A stretch of 54,442 nt of DNA, from contig CAZIEW010000032.1 of assembly GCA_964538515.1 (NCBI GenBank), positions 1-54,442 of the forward strand, written 5' to 3'. The translations under genes and the position numbers were made by a program. This DNA comes from CALBZH01 sp964538515 (GTDB lineage Bacteria; Desulfobacterota; Syntrophobacteria; Syntrophobacterales; Syntrophobacteraceae). Below are positions 35,178 through 43,381 of this stretch, piece after piece (position 1 is the first letter of the stretch; every line of letters begins with the position of its first letter). A model generated the notes under the pieces. The model made no database searches and was not told the DNA's origin. It worked only from the letters and a program-made list of their open reading frames with translations.

Positions 35178-35286
35178 TAGTGCTCCGTCAAAGAAGTTCT
35201 GCCGGGCAAGAGAACACCCCCCACCCCCCTCGAGCGGGGAATCAAAAGGGGGATGTACCCTGCGATACAACGTTGGCAGAGCACTA
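35178..35286 (+). mobile_element. MITE family 2, copy 3 (full length)
   Basis: The best-preserved copy, 109 bp, from TAGTGCTCCGTCAAAGAAG to GGCAGAGCACTA, with about 14-bp inverted ends. The core has C-rich and G-rich tracts around CTCGAG. It lies just upstream of the radical SAM gene. The rest of the gap 35287-35472 shows nothing recognisable. Confidence 0.85.
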
Positions 35287-35472
35287 GAGCGTCTGATATG
35301 TCGCACACCCGCTGCAGTTGTGAGCTCCTTAACCAACCGGGACGAGCCATACTACACGCAATTAAAGCGGGAATCCACGGCAGATGTTTGAGGCGGCAAC
35401 AGGCAACACGGCACGCTGCCGCCACTGCCCCGGCAACGGCCCCCCCCCGGCGCGTGCTGCGCATTCCGGCCT

Positions 35473-36093
35473 CTAATGGGGCAGGTAGCTCTCGAAATCT
35501 ATTTCTCCCTTCGCTGTCCTATTCTGGGACGTTCGCTTCGCATCCTTGCGTGCCCGGTCGTAACAGGTCTTTTCTGCGTCAAAATAATCGCTCTGCGTGA
35601 GCTTGAGGGAGTTGCCCGGGGTGAAGGCATCGTCGTCGCCTTCATACCGTTGGAGCTGGATCCCGATGGAGTGACGTGCAGCGTCCTTCAACGACCACTT
35701 CCAAATCTTCAAGGTTCCAAAGGGGTTGCCTCGCCATTCCGCCGGCTTGCCGTACCGATGCTTCAGGGCCGAGAGGACTTCGTTGTAGAAGGACTCGTCA
35801 TCGTTTTCGTATTTGACCTTGATCCGGACGATCCTTCCCTTTTCTTTGCAGTTGCCGTAGACTACATACCCGCTCTCGAAGCCCGAGATGGGCTTGAGGG
35901 GAGCGCGCATCAGAAAATTGGCACCCCCAAGGGGCACGGCGGAAGCCAGGTCCACCTTATCCTGCACGTCGGTGATCATGGTTCCGAGCGTTATGGACGC
36001 AATGCTTTTGGGTGCTTCCAGTGTATGGCCCGGGCTCGTTAGAACAAGCAGAAGCCCGATGGCAACAGCGAGCCGGAGAACGGGTTTTCTCAT
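35473..36093 (-). CDS. Secreted protein of unknown function
   Basis: A 206-residue protein with a signal peptide (MRKPVLRLAVAIGLLLVLTS, cleaved near GHTLEA). The mature part contains ITLGTMITDVQDKVDLA and VKYENDDESFYNEVLSALKHRYGKPAEW, a pattern I have no family name for but which resembles small periplasmic proteins compared by 'precursor/residual' alignment rather than enzymes. GGGAGGG lies four bases before the ATG at 36093; the frame starting at 36129 has no site. It is divergent from cysQ. Confidence 0.8.
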   Translation of the reverse strand: MRKPVLRLAVAIGLLLVLTSPGHTLEAPKSIASITLGTMITDVQDKVDLASAVPLGGANFLMRAPLKPISGFESGYVVYGNCKEKGRIVRIKVKYENDDESFYNEVLSALKHRYGKPAEWRGNPFGTLKIWKWSLKDAARHSIGIQLQRYEGDDDAFTPGNSLKLTQSDYFDAEKTCYDRARKDAKRTSQNRTAKGEIDFESYLPH

Positions 36094-36398
36094 GGGACCC
36101 TCCCATTGGTTTGCTTCTGATAGCTCCATAGGAGCCGCTGGCAGACAATCGCCGTTGAGTCGCCGGCAGCGGCAGCTGAAAAGCCGCTCCAGCGACGCTC
36201 TCGGCGGGCACGGCCTTTTGTCAGCGTGGTGGTTAACACTCTCACCCCTTCCATGGAATTCTGGCCGACTCCTCCGATCTCGTCAATCAAAACGAAAGAC
36301 CGGACCCGAGAGAGACTCCGCCAGCCCGGTGGGATTATCGATTCTTTGAAATCATTTCACAAGGCTCCGATCCGCATCGGATGACCGCGAGGACAGTC

Positions 36399-37211
36399 AT
36401 GATCGACATCGATGGGTTATCAGCGCTCGCCAGACAAGCCGGCCAGGCCATTCTCGACGTGTACGGGACGGAATTCTCCGTTCAGGAAAAGGAAGACCAT
36501 TCTCCCCTGACCAAGGCAGACATGCGCTCTCACACAATCTTGAGCCAGGGGCTGATGGAGCTCTATCCCGACATCCCCGTTCTTTCCGAAGAGGGAAAAC
36601 AGATCGACCCCGGAACGCGGGCCAAGTGGGACCGGTTCTGGCTGGTCGACCCTCTCGACGGCACGAAGGAGTTCGTCAAGCGCAACGGGGAGTTCACAAT
36701 CAATATCGGCCTCATCGAGGGGAATACGCCCACGTTCGGCCTCATTTACATTCCCGTTCAGGAGCTCCTCTATGTCGGGGACAGGCGGGAAGGGTGTTGG
36801 GAAATGGCGGAGGGCCGGACCACCAGACTCGCGATCGAGCCAAGGAGCCCCACCAAAGGGGTCCGCGTTGTCAAGAGTCGCTCCCACCCCTCGCCGAACC
36901 TCCAAGCGCTTTTGGACTTGCTTCCCGACCACGACGTCGTGACGAGGGGCAGCGCCCTCAAGTTTTGCTCCGTAGCCAAAGGCGAAGCGGACTTCTACCC
37001 ACGGTTTGGTCCCACCTGGGAGTGGGACACGGCGGCGGGGGAAGCCATCGTCCGTGCGGCCGGAGGCGTCATGGTGGACCTGAAGGGCAGCGCGCTCATC
37101 TACAACAAGCCGGAGCTTCTAAACGGCCCCTTCATGGTCGCATCGAGTCTGCAGTGGCTTCGGGAGACCGGCCTCCTCCAGCGGGCCGCGTCATTGGCTG
37201 TGTCGGGTTAG
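36399..37211 (+). CDS. cysQ: 3'(2'),5'-bisphosphate nucleotidase CysQ
   Basis: Mg-dependent inositol-monophosphatase-fold phosphatase, 270 residues, converting 3'-phosphoadenosine 5'-phosphate to AMP, a by-product of sulfate assimilation and acyl-carrier protein synthesis. Metal-binding motifs are VLSEEGK, VDPLDGTKEF and WEWDTAAGEAIVRAAGG. GAGGA before the ATG at 36399 decides the start; the ATG at 36381 has no site. The 3' end overlaps the convergent comF gene by 21 bp. The preceding 305 bp, divergent from the secreted-protein gene, hold a REP-like segment near 36192-36230. Confidence 0.93.
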   Translation: MIDIDGLSALARQAGQAILDVYGTEFSVQEKEDHSPLTKADMRSHTILSQGLMELYPDIPVLSEEGKQIDPGTRAKWDRFWLVDPLDGTKEFVKRNGEFTINIGLIEGNTPTFGLIYIPVQELLYVGDRREGCWEMAEGRTTRLAIEPRSPTKGVRVVKSRSHPSPNLQALLDLLPDHDVVTRGSALKFCSVAKGEADFYPRFGPTWEWDTAAGEAIVRAAGGVMVDLKGSALIYNKPELLNGPFMVASSLQWLRETGLLQRAASLAVSG

Positions 37212-38030
37212 CTTATGGGGATCGGTGAGTCGGTGAATGGGCGTCTCATCCATGTTCATCCGTGTCTGGGGATCGAGCGGCTTCCAGCCGGGTACGGATC
37301 GGGCCACGGTCAGGACGTAAACGCGCTCGGCCCTCGCTTCCTTCAGGGTGAGCGTACAGGCCGCAACCGTTGATCCCGTGGTGTGCACATCGTCGATCAG
37401 CAGGATCGAGCGGCCGCGGACGCTCGATCGATTTCCAACCGCGAACGCATGCGCGACGTTTTTCAACCGTTCTTCCCGCTTCAGCCTGGTCTGGGGCTCC
37501 GTCCAGCGCGACCGGACCAGGGCATCGCGGCAAACCGGCATGCGGAGTCGCTTCCCCAGCAGTTCCGCCAGCAGCGCAGATTGATTGAACCCCCTCTGCC
37601 TCACCCGCTTCACGTGAAGAGGCACGGCCACCAATCCATCCAGCCCCTTGAGGCTCCATTCCTCCAGACAATCCACGAGAAGCTGCACAAGGGGCGGAAT
37701 CCAGTACAGCCTACCCCCAAATTTCACTTCGTGGATGCGCTTCCGGACGATGTCCGAATAGAGCGCAGCCGATCGCGCGCCGTCAAAAGGGGGAGGCACC
37801 AGCAGGCAGTCGCCGCAGACGTGGTTGGATGAAGTGGGACTGTCGAAATAGGGGCGCCCGCACAGGGGGCAAAGAGGCGCGCGGACCCACGGAAGTCCCT
37901 CGTGGCAGCTCGCGCACCAGTAATGGTTTGGGACTTCCCGACAGGCGCTCCCGCATCCCGCGCAACGGCGGGGCACCAGAAGGTCGAGGAAAGACGCCCC
38001 GAGTGCCTTGAGCGCACCGATCGGTTTCAC
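37191..38030 (-). CDS. comF: ComF family protein (phosphoribosyltransferase-like)
   Basis: A 279-residue cytoplasmic protein of the ComFC type, related to competence and DNA uptake. The N-terminal zinc-binding part has four CxxC pairs (CAGC, CASC, CPLC, CGDC) within residues 20-75; the C-terminal phosphoribosyltransferase-type domain has the PRPP motif ILLIDDVHTTGST. The start is GTG at 38030 with GGAAGAGA upstream. It has no competence partners nearby. Confidence 0.92.
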   Translation of the reverse strand: MKPIGALKALGASFLDLLVPRRCAGCGSACREVPNHYWCASCHEGLPWVRAPLCPLCGRPYFDSPTSSNHVCGDCLLVPPPFDGARSAALYSDIVRKRIHEVKFGGRLYWIPPLVQLLVDCLEEWSLKGLDGLVAVPLHVKRVRQRGFNQSALLAELLGKRLRMPVCRDALVRSRWTEPQTRLKREERLKNVAHAFAVGNRSSVRGRSILLIDDVHTTGSTVAACTLTLKEARAERVYVLTVARSVPGWKPLDPQTRMNMDETPIHRLTDPHKLTRHSQ

Positions 38031-38221
38031 GACTCTCTTCCGGAGCGCAACGGGTCAACCTTGTCAAACGAAGCAGCCGAGCATGTGACCGTCAGGCCAT
38101 TGACGACAGGCGTCAGGCCGCGAGGCTCCGCCGAAGCCCTATCTCCCTGGAGCGCCCTCAACACCGAAGACGGTCTCGAATGCCCGCGACGGTGTGAGGG
38201 CCGATTTCGACGACAAGGAAA

Positions 38222-38734
38222 TCACGCAACTTTTTCCAAGACATTGATCTCATCGCTGCTGAGCACCCGATCGATGTCGAGCAGGATCTTCACTCCACCA
38301 CCCATTTTGGCCATCCCGAGGATGTAGTCCGTCCTCAGTGTCGTGCCGAACGTGGGGGTGTCGGCGATATCGTCGTGCTTGATGTTGAGCACTTCCGAAA
38401 CGGCGTCGACAACGATTCCCATCATGATCTTGCCCGTATCGCTGGCAATCTCGACCACGATAATACAGGTCCGTTCGGTGTAGTCCATCGGCTCCATTCC
38501 GAAGCGCAACCGCAGATCGAGCACCGGGATCACCTTGCCCCTCAGGTTGACGACGCCCTTGACGTACTCAGGCGTTTGGGGAACCGGCGTGATCGGCATC
38601 ATTCCGATGATTTCCTTGATCTTGAGAATCCCGATTCCGTATTCTTCCTTTCCGAGAGAAAAGGTGAGGTATTTCCCTTCCCGGTCGTGGATATTCTTCA
38701 CAGCTTGATTCATAACACCAGTCTCTGCTTTCAT
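38222..38734 (-). CDS. cheW: Chemotaxis coupling protein CheW
   Basis: Adaptor of 170 residues that links chemoreceptors to the histidine kinase CheA. The SH3-like beta barrel contains YLTFSLGKEEYGIGILKIKEI, then VKGVVNLRGKVIPVLDLR, the typical CheW core. No cheA, cheY or receptor gene occurs in the window, so it is an orphan. The frame is open to 38767; I chose the ATG at 38734 because AGGGAG lies upstream, although the spacing (11) is long. Confidence 0.93.
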   Translation of the reverse strand: MKAETGVMNQAVKNIHDREGKYLTFSLGKEEYGIGILKIKEIIGMMPITPVPQTPEYVKGVVNLRGKVIPVLDLRLRFGMEPMDYTERTCIIVVEIASDTGKIMMGIVVDAVSEVLNIKHDDIADTPTFGTTLRTDYILGMAKMGGGVKILLDIDRVLSSDEINVLEKVA

Positions 38735-38831
38735 CGCGAGGTCTTCTCCCTTCAGTGATGGATGCATGTTGCAATGGCAGTCGATCCGATTCGTTGCGCC
38801 GCATGCCCGTAAGACGGAGGGACCTTCATCC

Positions 38832-38937
38832 TAGTGCTCTGTCAACCCTTTTTTGCAAGGTACACCCCCTTGGATTCTCCCCTCGAGGGGGTTGGGGGGT
38901 GCTCGCTTGCCCGGTAAAAGTTCTTTGACGGAGCACT
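38832..38937 (-). mobile_element. MITE family 2, copy 4
   Basis: About 106 bp in the minus orientation (ends AGTGCTCCGTCAAAGAAC and GACAGAGCACTA). It lies between the cheW start and galE, upstream of cheW. The rest of the gap up to 39107 has no gene I can support. Confidence 0.82.
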
Positions 38938-39106
38938 CGCTTCCGCCATGGGCTTGAGGCCTTACCAGGGCCTTCAGCCGGCGAGCCCGCAACTCGGGGC
39001 GGTTTTTTGCAAAAAATGATCCAAACCTGTCAGGTCATGGCAGATCGAAAGCGTAGACAGGATGTCGATGGCCGAGAGGCTGTGTCACTTGGGGAATTGA
39101 AGGCCC

Positions 39107-39149
39107 GCGAGCGCACAGGCCACCTGCCGCCTGCGCACCCGCATTTTTT
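39107..39149 (+). terminator. Hairpin with T run, plus-strand orientation
   Basis: GCGAGCGCACAGG (39107-39119) and CCTGCGCACCCGC (39130-39142) form a 13-pair stem (three wobble pairs) with a 10-base loop, followed by ATTTTTT on the plus strand. It lies right after the galE stop, but the T run suits plus-strand transcription, where no gene precedes it. On the minus strand it lacks a T run. Confidence 0.5.
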
Positions 39150-39154
39150 CATCA

Positions 39155-40129
39155 TCAGTCTTGCTTCGCCGCCGGGCTCGTCTTCAAGGCCTTAGCAAGG
39201 TCCTTCACGACTTCGGTTACCGGCTTGAAGGGGTGCGAAAACCAGGTGCGGAGATGGCCGGCATCGGCAACGAGCTCCGGTGGGTCCCCCGGGCGAATCG
39301 GCTGCTCGGTCACATTCACCTTGAGCCCGAGCGCAGCTTCCACAGCGTTCAGGAGCTCCCGAACGGAGGTGCCGGCCCCCAATCCGACGTTGGAGACGAG
39401 GCGCTCTTTCGCCTGGATCACTTCGAGCGCCTTCAAGTGGGCCAGCGCCAGGTCCATCACGTACACATAGTCGCGCACAGCGGTGCCATCGGGGGTCGGG
39501 TGGGTCGTGCCGAACAGATTGAAAGGAAGCCCCTTCTCCGCCGCGCGCATCAAGTTCGGCAGCACATGGGTCTCCGGCTCGTGCCGTTCATAGATCTCCC
39601 CATCGGGGTCATTGCCCACCACATTGAAATACCGCAACGCGGCAAACCGGATGCCGACCACGGGCGCGACATTGAAGATCACCTGCTCGCACTGCAGCTT
39701 CGACAAGCCGTAGGGATTGGTGGGCTCCTGGACATGATCTTCCCGAATCGTGGGCGTCCGGGCATTGCCGTAGGTGGCACAACTGCTGGAGAAGACAAGG
39801 TGCTTGGTTCCGGCACGCTTCATGGCCTTGAGAAGTGCGATGGTGCCGCCGACGTTGTTGTCGAAATACTCTTCGGGGAGTCGGGTGGATTCCTCGACGT
39901 AGGCTTTGGCGGCGAAATGGATCACCGCATCGACGGCAAAGCCCTTGAGTGCCTGATAAAGGGCCTCTTCATCGCGAATGTCTCCGAAGACGAACGGCCC
40001 GAACTTGACCCACTCGGCCCATCCGTTTGAGAGGTTGTCGAAGACAATGGGAGTGTGACCGGCCCCTTTCAGGAGCTTTGAAGTGTGGGAGCCGATGTAA
40101 CCCGCTCCACCCGTCACGAGGATCTTCAT
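39155..40129 (-). CDS. galE: UDP-glucose 4-epimerase GalE
   Basis: Short-chain dehydrogenase-fold epimerase, 324 residues, interconverting UDP-glucose and UDP-galactose for surface polysaccharide. NAD-binding GGAGYIGSH (residues 7-15), catalytic Ser in FSSSCATYG and Tyr140/Lys144 of the YxxxK pair (NPYGLSKLQCE) are visible. GGAGGAAGCC precedes the ATG at 40129; the longer frame to 40285 has no such site. It is a monocistronic gene as far as the window shows. Confidence 0.95.
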   Translation of the reverse strand: MKILVTGGAGYIGSHTSKLLKGAGHTPIVFDNLSNGWAEWVKFGPFVFGDIRDEEALYQALKGFAVDAVIHFAAKAYVEESTRLPEEYFDNNVGGTIALLKAMKRAGTKHLVFSSSCATYGNARTPTIREDHVQEPTNPYGLSKLQCEQVIFNVAPVVGIRFAALRYFNVVGNDPDGEIYERHEPETHVLPNLMRAAEKGLPFNLFGTTHPTPDGTAVRDYVYVMDLALAHLKALEVIQAKERLVSNVGLGAGTSVRELLNAVEAALGLKVNVTEQPIRPGDPPELVADAGHLRTWFSHPFKPVTEVVKDLAKALKTSPAAKQD

Positions 40130-40407
40130 GGCTTCCTCCGAGTTGAATCGCTGACATGCTGAACGCTCTGGGTGAGCCGAGCGCGCTCTCCGGTTTGGCG
40201 ACGATATGTACCACAGATTGTCAGGGTGCGATAGATGGTTACGCCGACATACTCCCAAGGGAGATTCACCCTTGGCGACGTCCAAGGGCTGCGCGGCGAA
40301 AGTCTTAAACTTGTTGACCCGTCAATTCCCCCTTCAGGGGGCAATGAAAACATTCGCCACGCTGTACCAGCCCCCTTCTCCCCCTTCTTTTTTCTCCGAT
40401 CCTGAGC

Positions 40408-40496
40408 TATAGACGGTGGTACCTGAAAGGAAGCTCGTTGAATGCCCCGGCCGGTTTCTGAAGACTGTGCTGCCGCATGAACCGCCATGGTCATTA
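40408..40496 (+). promoter_or_regulatory. Possible structured leader of the 4Fe-4S/DUF3786/BtuF-like operon
   Basis: After a TATAGA (40408-40413) the 80 bases before the operon contain GGTACCTGAAAGGAAGC, a GTTGAATGCC segment and GAAGACTGTGCTGCCGC. GGTGGT (40415-40420) can pair with ACCGCC (40491-40496). The order loosely recalls the conserved blocks of cobalamin riboswitches, but the B12-box consensus is not met. I offer it as a structured leader, not a named riboswitch. The preceding part of the gap (40130-40407) shows nothing else. Confidence 0.3.
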
Positions 40497-40521
40497 CTGT
40501 TTGCTCGGAGGACTCCGTTTC

Positions 40522-41070
40522 ATGGATCCGCCCATCGTCAGAAAGCCCGGCTACTGCTATTCCCTCGTCAACATCGAGTGCTTGCCCCACTCCACCCATT
40601 ACAACATCCTCATGGGGCTGGAGACGTCTGTCGAGGCCCTGTTGCCCTATCTGGCGGCCATCCTGCCAGGCTGCACGTATGTGCACGGGACCGGCGTCGT
40701 GCAGCTCATGGATCGTGGCCACATCGTGGCCATCTACCCGGATCGGTTGACCATCACGGATGTGCGCGACAACGATGAGGCCGAAAGGCTTTGCGACGAG
40801 TATTTCGCTCTCATCAAGCGGGCAGAGCGTGAAGGTCCCCAGCTGACCCCGGTGCTTCACAGACAGCGGTCGATTTCCGTGCTTGACATCTATCGGCACC
40901 TGCCACAAACGAACTGCGGGCTGTGCCGGCTTCCCACCTGCTTCGCCTTTGCCGCGGCGGTGTTTCGCCGGGAGAGCCCGGTTGCGGCCTGCAAGCCGGT
41001 TTCGCAGTCACCATCGGAATTTGATGCGCTCCTTTCCTTACTCCACACCAACGGATACCCAACGCCATGA
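40522..41070 (+). CDS. 4Fe-4S protein with corrinoid-FeS-type cluster domain
   Basis: A 182-residue protein. The N-terminal 110 residues are of unknown fold. The C-terminal part carries Cys132-x2-Cys135-x4-Cys140-x16-Cys157 (NCGLCRLPTC...AAC), exactly the spacing of the 4Fe-4S domain of the acetyl-CoA pathway corrinoid protein large subunit (PF04060). Redox activation of a partner protein is inferred. GGAGG precedes the ATG at 40522 by 10 bases; the frame start at 40477 has no site. The stop overlaps the next ATG (ATGA), so the three genes 40522-42742 form one coupled unit. Confidence 0.85.
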   Translation: MDPPIVRKPGYCYSLVNIECLPHSTHYNILMGLETSVEALLPYLAAILPGCTYVHGTGVVQLMDRGHIVAIYPDRLTITDVRDNDEAERLCDEYFALIKRAEREGPQLTPVLHRQRSISVLDIYRHLPQTNCGLCRLPTCFAFAAAVFRRESPVAACKPVSQSPSEFDALLSLLHTNGYPTP

Positions 41071-41963
41071 ATGAATCCAACGAACGCTTCGTGACCGTCC
41101 ACACCCTGGCCAATCGGTTTGAATCCGATGTGCTGACGCAGGCCCTCGAGCAGGAGAACATCCCGGTTCTCTTGCGAGGATTCGAGGAAACGGCCTACGA
41201 CGGTTTGTTCGTCAAGCAGCGCGGATGGGGCTGGCTACAGGTTCCCGAGGATTTTGAAGCAAGGGCCCGAGAGGTGATCGCACGGCTCACCAAGGACCTG
41301 GAGCATCGAGGGCTCTACGAGCATCCCGACGAGATCGACCCTTATCTTTGGGAACAGCTGGGGGAGGCCGATCCCCATGATGTCTGCGTCCGCTCGATGG
41401 TGCAATACGATGCCGGAAGCCGCACCTACCTGGTTCCGTTCCTGAGCGCGTCGTGCGGTTGTCATCTTGAGCGGCGCTCCATCGAGGTCCGGACCGGAAC
41501 CCTGTATCGGGCGACTCATTTCGAGCTGTACCTGGTTGTCCTCCACTACCTCCTCGAGGCGTCCCCGCTGGCGCTGTCGGGTAAATGGGTCAGTGAGAAG
41601 GACATCCCTGGCGGTGAGCTCTTCTTCCGTGGTCCGCACCAATTTCCGACCGGCCCCTTGTTGAAGCTTTTTGGCCGCGACCGGGAGCTGTTTCGGAAGG
41701 CAGCCGAGAGCCTCGGGGGTGCGCCGGTGCCCATGGGGGATGCCGCCTACCGCCTATGGCCCCTTCCCCGCGTCCCGATCCTGGTCGTGCTCTGGGAAGG
41801 TGACGACGAATTTGAGCCGGCCATGCACGTCCGCTTCGATGAAACCGTCTCGATGCAACTGCTCACGCTCGATACGATCTTCGCCCTGGTCAACGTGGTC
41901 TCGAGAAATCTGAGGGGAGCCGCGAAGGCCCTCTTGGGCGAACAGCAGGCAACGGATTCATGA
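41067..41963 (+). CDS. DUF2007/DUF3786 protein
   Basis: A 298-residue protein. Residues 1-80 resemble DUF2007 (putative signal-transducing, FVTVHTLANRFESDVLTQAL), and about 100-290 is a DUF3786 domain (GELFFRGPHQFPTGP; GDAAYRLWPLPRVPILVVLW; FDETVSMQLLTLDTIFALVN). DUF3786 is common in anaerobes near corrinoid and 4Fe-4S proteins; its function is not established. Four-base overlaps join it to both neighbours. Confidence 0.85.
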   Translation: MNESNERFVTVHTLANRFESDVLTQALEQENIPVLLRGFEETAYDGLFVKQRGWGWLQVPEDFEARAREVIARLTKDLEHRGLYEHPDEIDPYLWEQLGEADPHDVCVRSMVQYDAGSRTYLVPFLSASCGCHLERRSIEVRTGTLYRATHFELYLVVLHYLLEASPLALSGKWVSEKDIPGGELFFRGPHQFPTGPLLKLFGRDRELFRKAAESLGGAPVPMGDAAYRLWPLPRVPILVVLWEGDDEFEPAMHVRFDETVSMQLLTLDTIFALVNVVSRNLRGAAKALLGEQQATDS

Positions 41964-42742
41964 ATCGACCCTTTCGCGTTATCTCCCTCTCGCCTGGGCA
42001 GACCGAAATTCTTGCGGCACTGGGTCTGACGCCGGCACTCGTTGGGATTACAGAAAACTGCGATTACCCCCCGGAAGTGCTGGGGAAGAGAACGTTCGGG
42101 ACGTGGTTCGCACCAGACCTGAACGGTGTGATGGAAGCCCGGCCCGATCTGGTCTGCACGTTTGGAAAACATCAGGAAGAAGCGCGGGAAGCGCTGCAGG
42201 ATGCCGGATTACACGTCTACCACGGCGATCCCGACAGCGTGGATGGCTCGCTGAACGACATCCTATGCCTGGGGCGTCAGACGGGCCGGGAAGAAGCAGC
42301 TCGAGCACTCGCAGCGCGCTTGCACGGGAGGCTGGCCCGCGTGCGGGAGAGGCTTGCCTCGGTCCCCGATCGGGAGCGTCCGACGGTTTTTCGCATCATG
42401 AATTGGGAGCCGCTGATCACAGTCGGCCCCGGGGCCTTCCAGCACGACGTCATCGAATGCGCCGGGGGCCGCAATGCCCACGCGGAGGCAATTGCTCCCT
42501 ATGTGGTCTGCACCCATGATCTGCTCGAAGGGCTCAATCCCGATGCCATCTTCTTCTGTGAGCCTTTCATCCGGTCGATCCTGCTCGGAGACGCTGCCTG
42601 GGCAGGTTTGAAGGCGGTCAGAAACGGCCGCGTTTTTGTGTTTGACTGCGGGCTCACCTGCCGGTCAGGACCCCGTATCCTCGACATGGTGGAGTCGCTC
42701 GCGGCTGCCCTGCATCCGGGCCTCTTTCCATCCAGACAATAA
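41960..42742 (+). CDS. BtuF-like metal/cobalamin-binding protein without signal peptide
   Basis: A 260-residue protein of the helical-backbone periplasmic-binding-protein fold, as in BtuF (vitamin B12) and FepB-type proteins: RVISLSPGQTEILAALGL, GITENCDYPPEV, ARPDLVCTF near the N-terminal lobe, and DAIFFCEPFIRSI in the C lobe. Unlike transport-associated BtuF it lacks a signal peptide (it begins MNRPFRVISLSP), and no permease or ATPase gene follows. A cytoplasmic corrinoid-binding or sensing role alongside the 4Fe-4S protein is plausible inference. The start overlaps the DUF3786 stop (ATGA). Confidence 0.85.
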   Translation: MNRPFRVISLSPGQTEILAALGLTPALVGITENCDYPPEVLGKRTFGTWFAPDLNGVMEARPDLVCTFGKHQEEAREALQDAGLHVYHGDPDSVDGSLNDILCLGRQTGREEAARALAARLHGRLARVRERLASVPDRERPTVFRIMNWEPLITVGPGAFQHDVIECAGGRNAHAEAIAPYVVCTHDLLEGLNPDAIFFCEPFIRSILLGDAAWAGLKAVRNGRVFVFDCGLTCRSGPRILDMVESLAAALHPGLFPSRQ

Positions 42743-42777
42743 GCGCCGATGGATCGGCGATTTTTTGAGCAGGCCTT

Positions 42778-43110
42778 TCAGATCTTGATGTCCAGCTGTT
42801 CCAACATGGTGTCCGCAAAGCCCAGAATATAGTCGCGCTGCTCACGCGTCGCATACTCGATGCAATTGCACCGCATGATCTGACTGCTCCTCACCAGAAG
42901 CTCAAAGCTCACCCGACGCACATCGAGATTGATCGCGAAGTAATGGGGACGACACGGTGCATGCCCGGCCTGCGCCGGGGTCAGGAGCTCCTCGGGCATT
43001 TCCTTTCGGTAGAGCCCTTCCAGCATGGTTTTCTCACAGTTCGCGTCCAGGAAATCGAGTATCTTCACGTAGTCCGTTTCGCGCAGCTGATCGATCACGT
43101 ATTGTTTCAT
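42778..43110 (-). CDS. Small conserved-looking protein of unknown function
   Basis: A 110-residue protein that I do not recognise. It contains CRPHYFAINLDVRRVSFELL and QIMRCNCIEYATREQRDYI, with three or four cysteines and conserved-looking aromatics. GAGGAG lies 13 bases before the ATG at 43110. It is convergent with the BtuF-like gene, 35 bp from its stop. Confidence 0.7.
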   Translation of the reverse strand: MKQYVIDQLRETDYVKILDFLDANCEKTMLEGLYRKEMPEELLTPAQAGHAPCRPHYFAINLDVRRVSFELLVRSSQIMRCNCIEYATREQRDYILGFADTMLEQLDIKI

Positions 43111-43381
43111 CGAATGCTCACTCCTCTTTCCGGTTCTTGCTTTTCCTTTCCACTGGCTCGGCAGTCATTACCAGAGCATCGAAAAGCCGTCAACCGCACC
43201 CCGGGCGGCTCCCCCATCTCCCCCGGCTTTCTTGGATTCAGGTTGACAGGAGTACCGGTCATTTCTATAGAGAGACGTGCGGTGGTTTTGGATCGCCGAG
43301 TGCTGTGACTCGGCACTTTGGCTCATGCGGACAGCATCCTTCCCGCAAACGCACTGACTGAGGGCTTCAAGGCATCCACTC

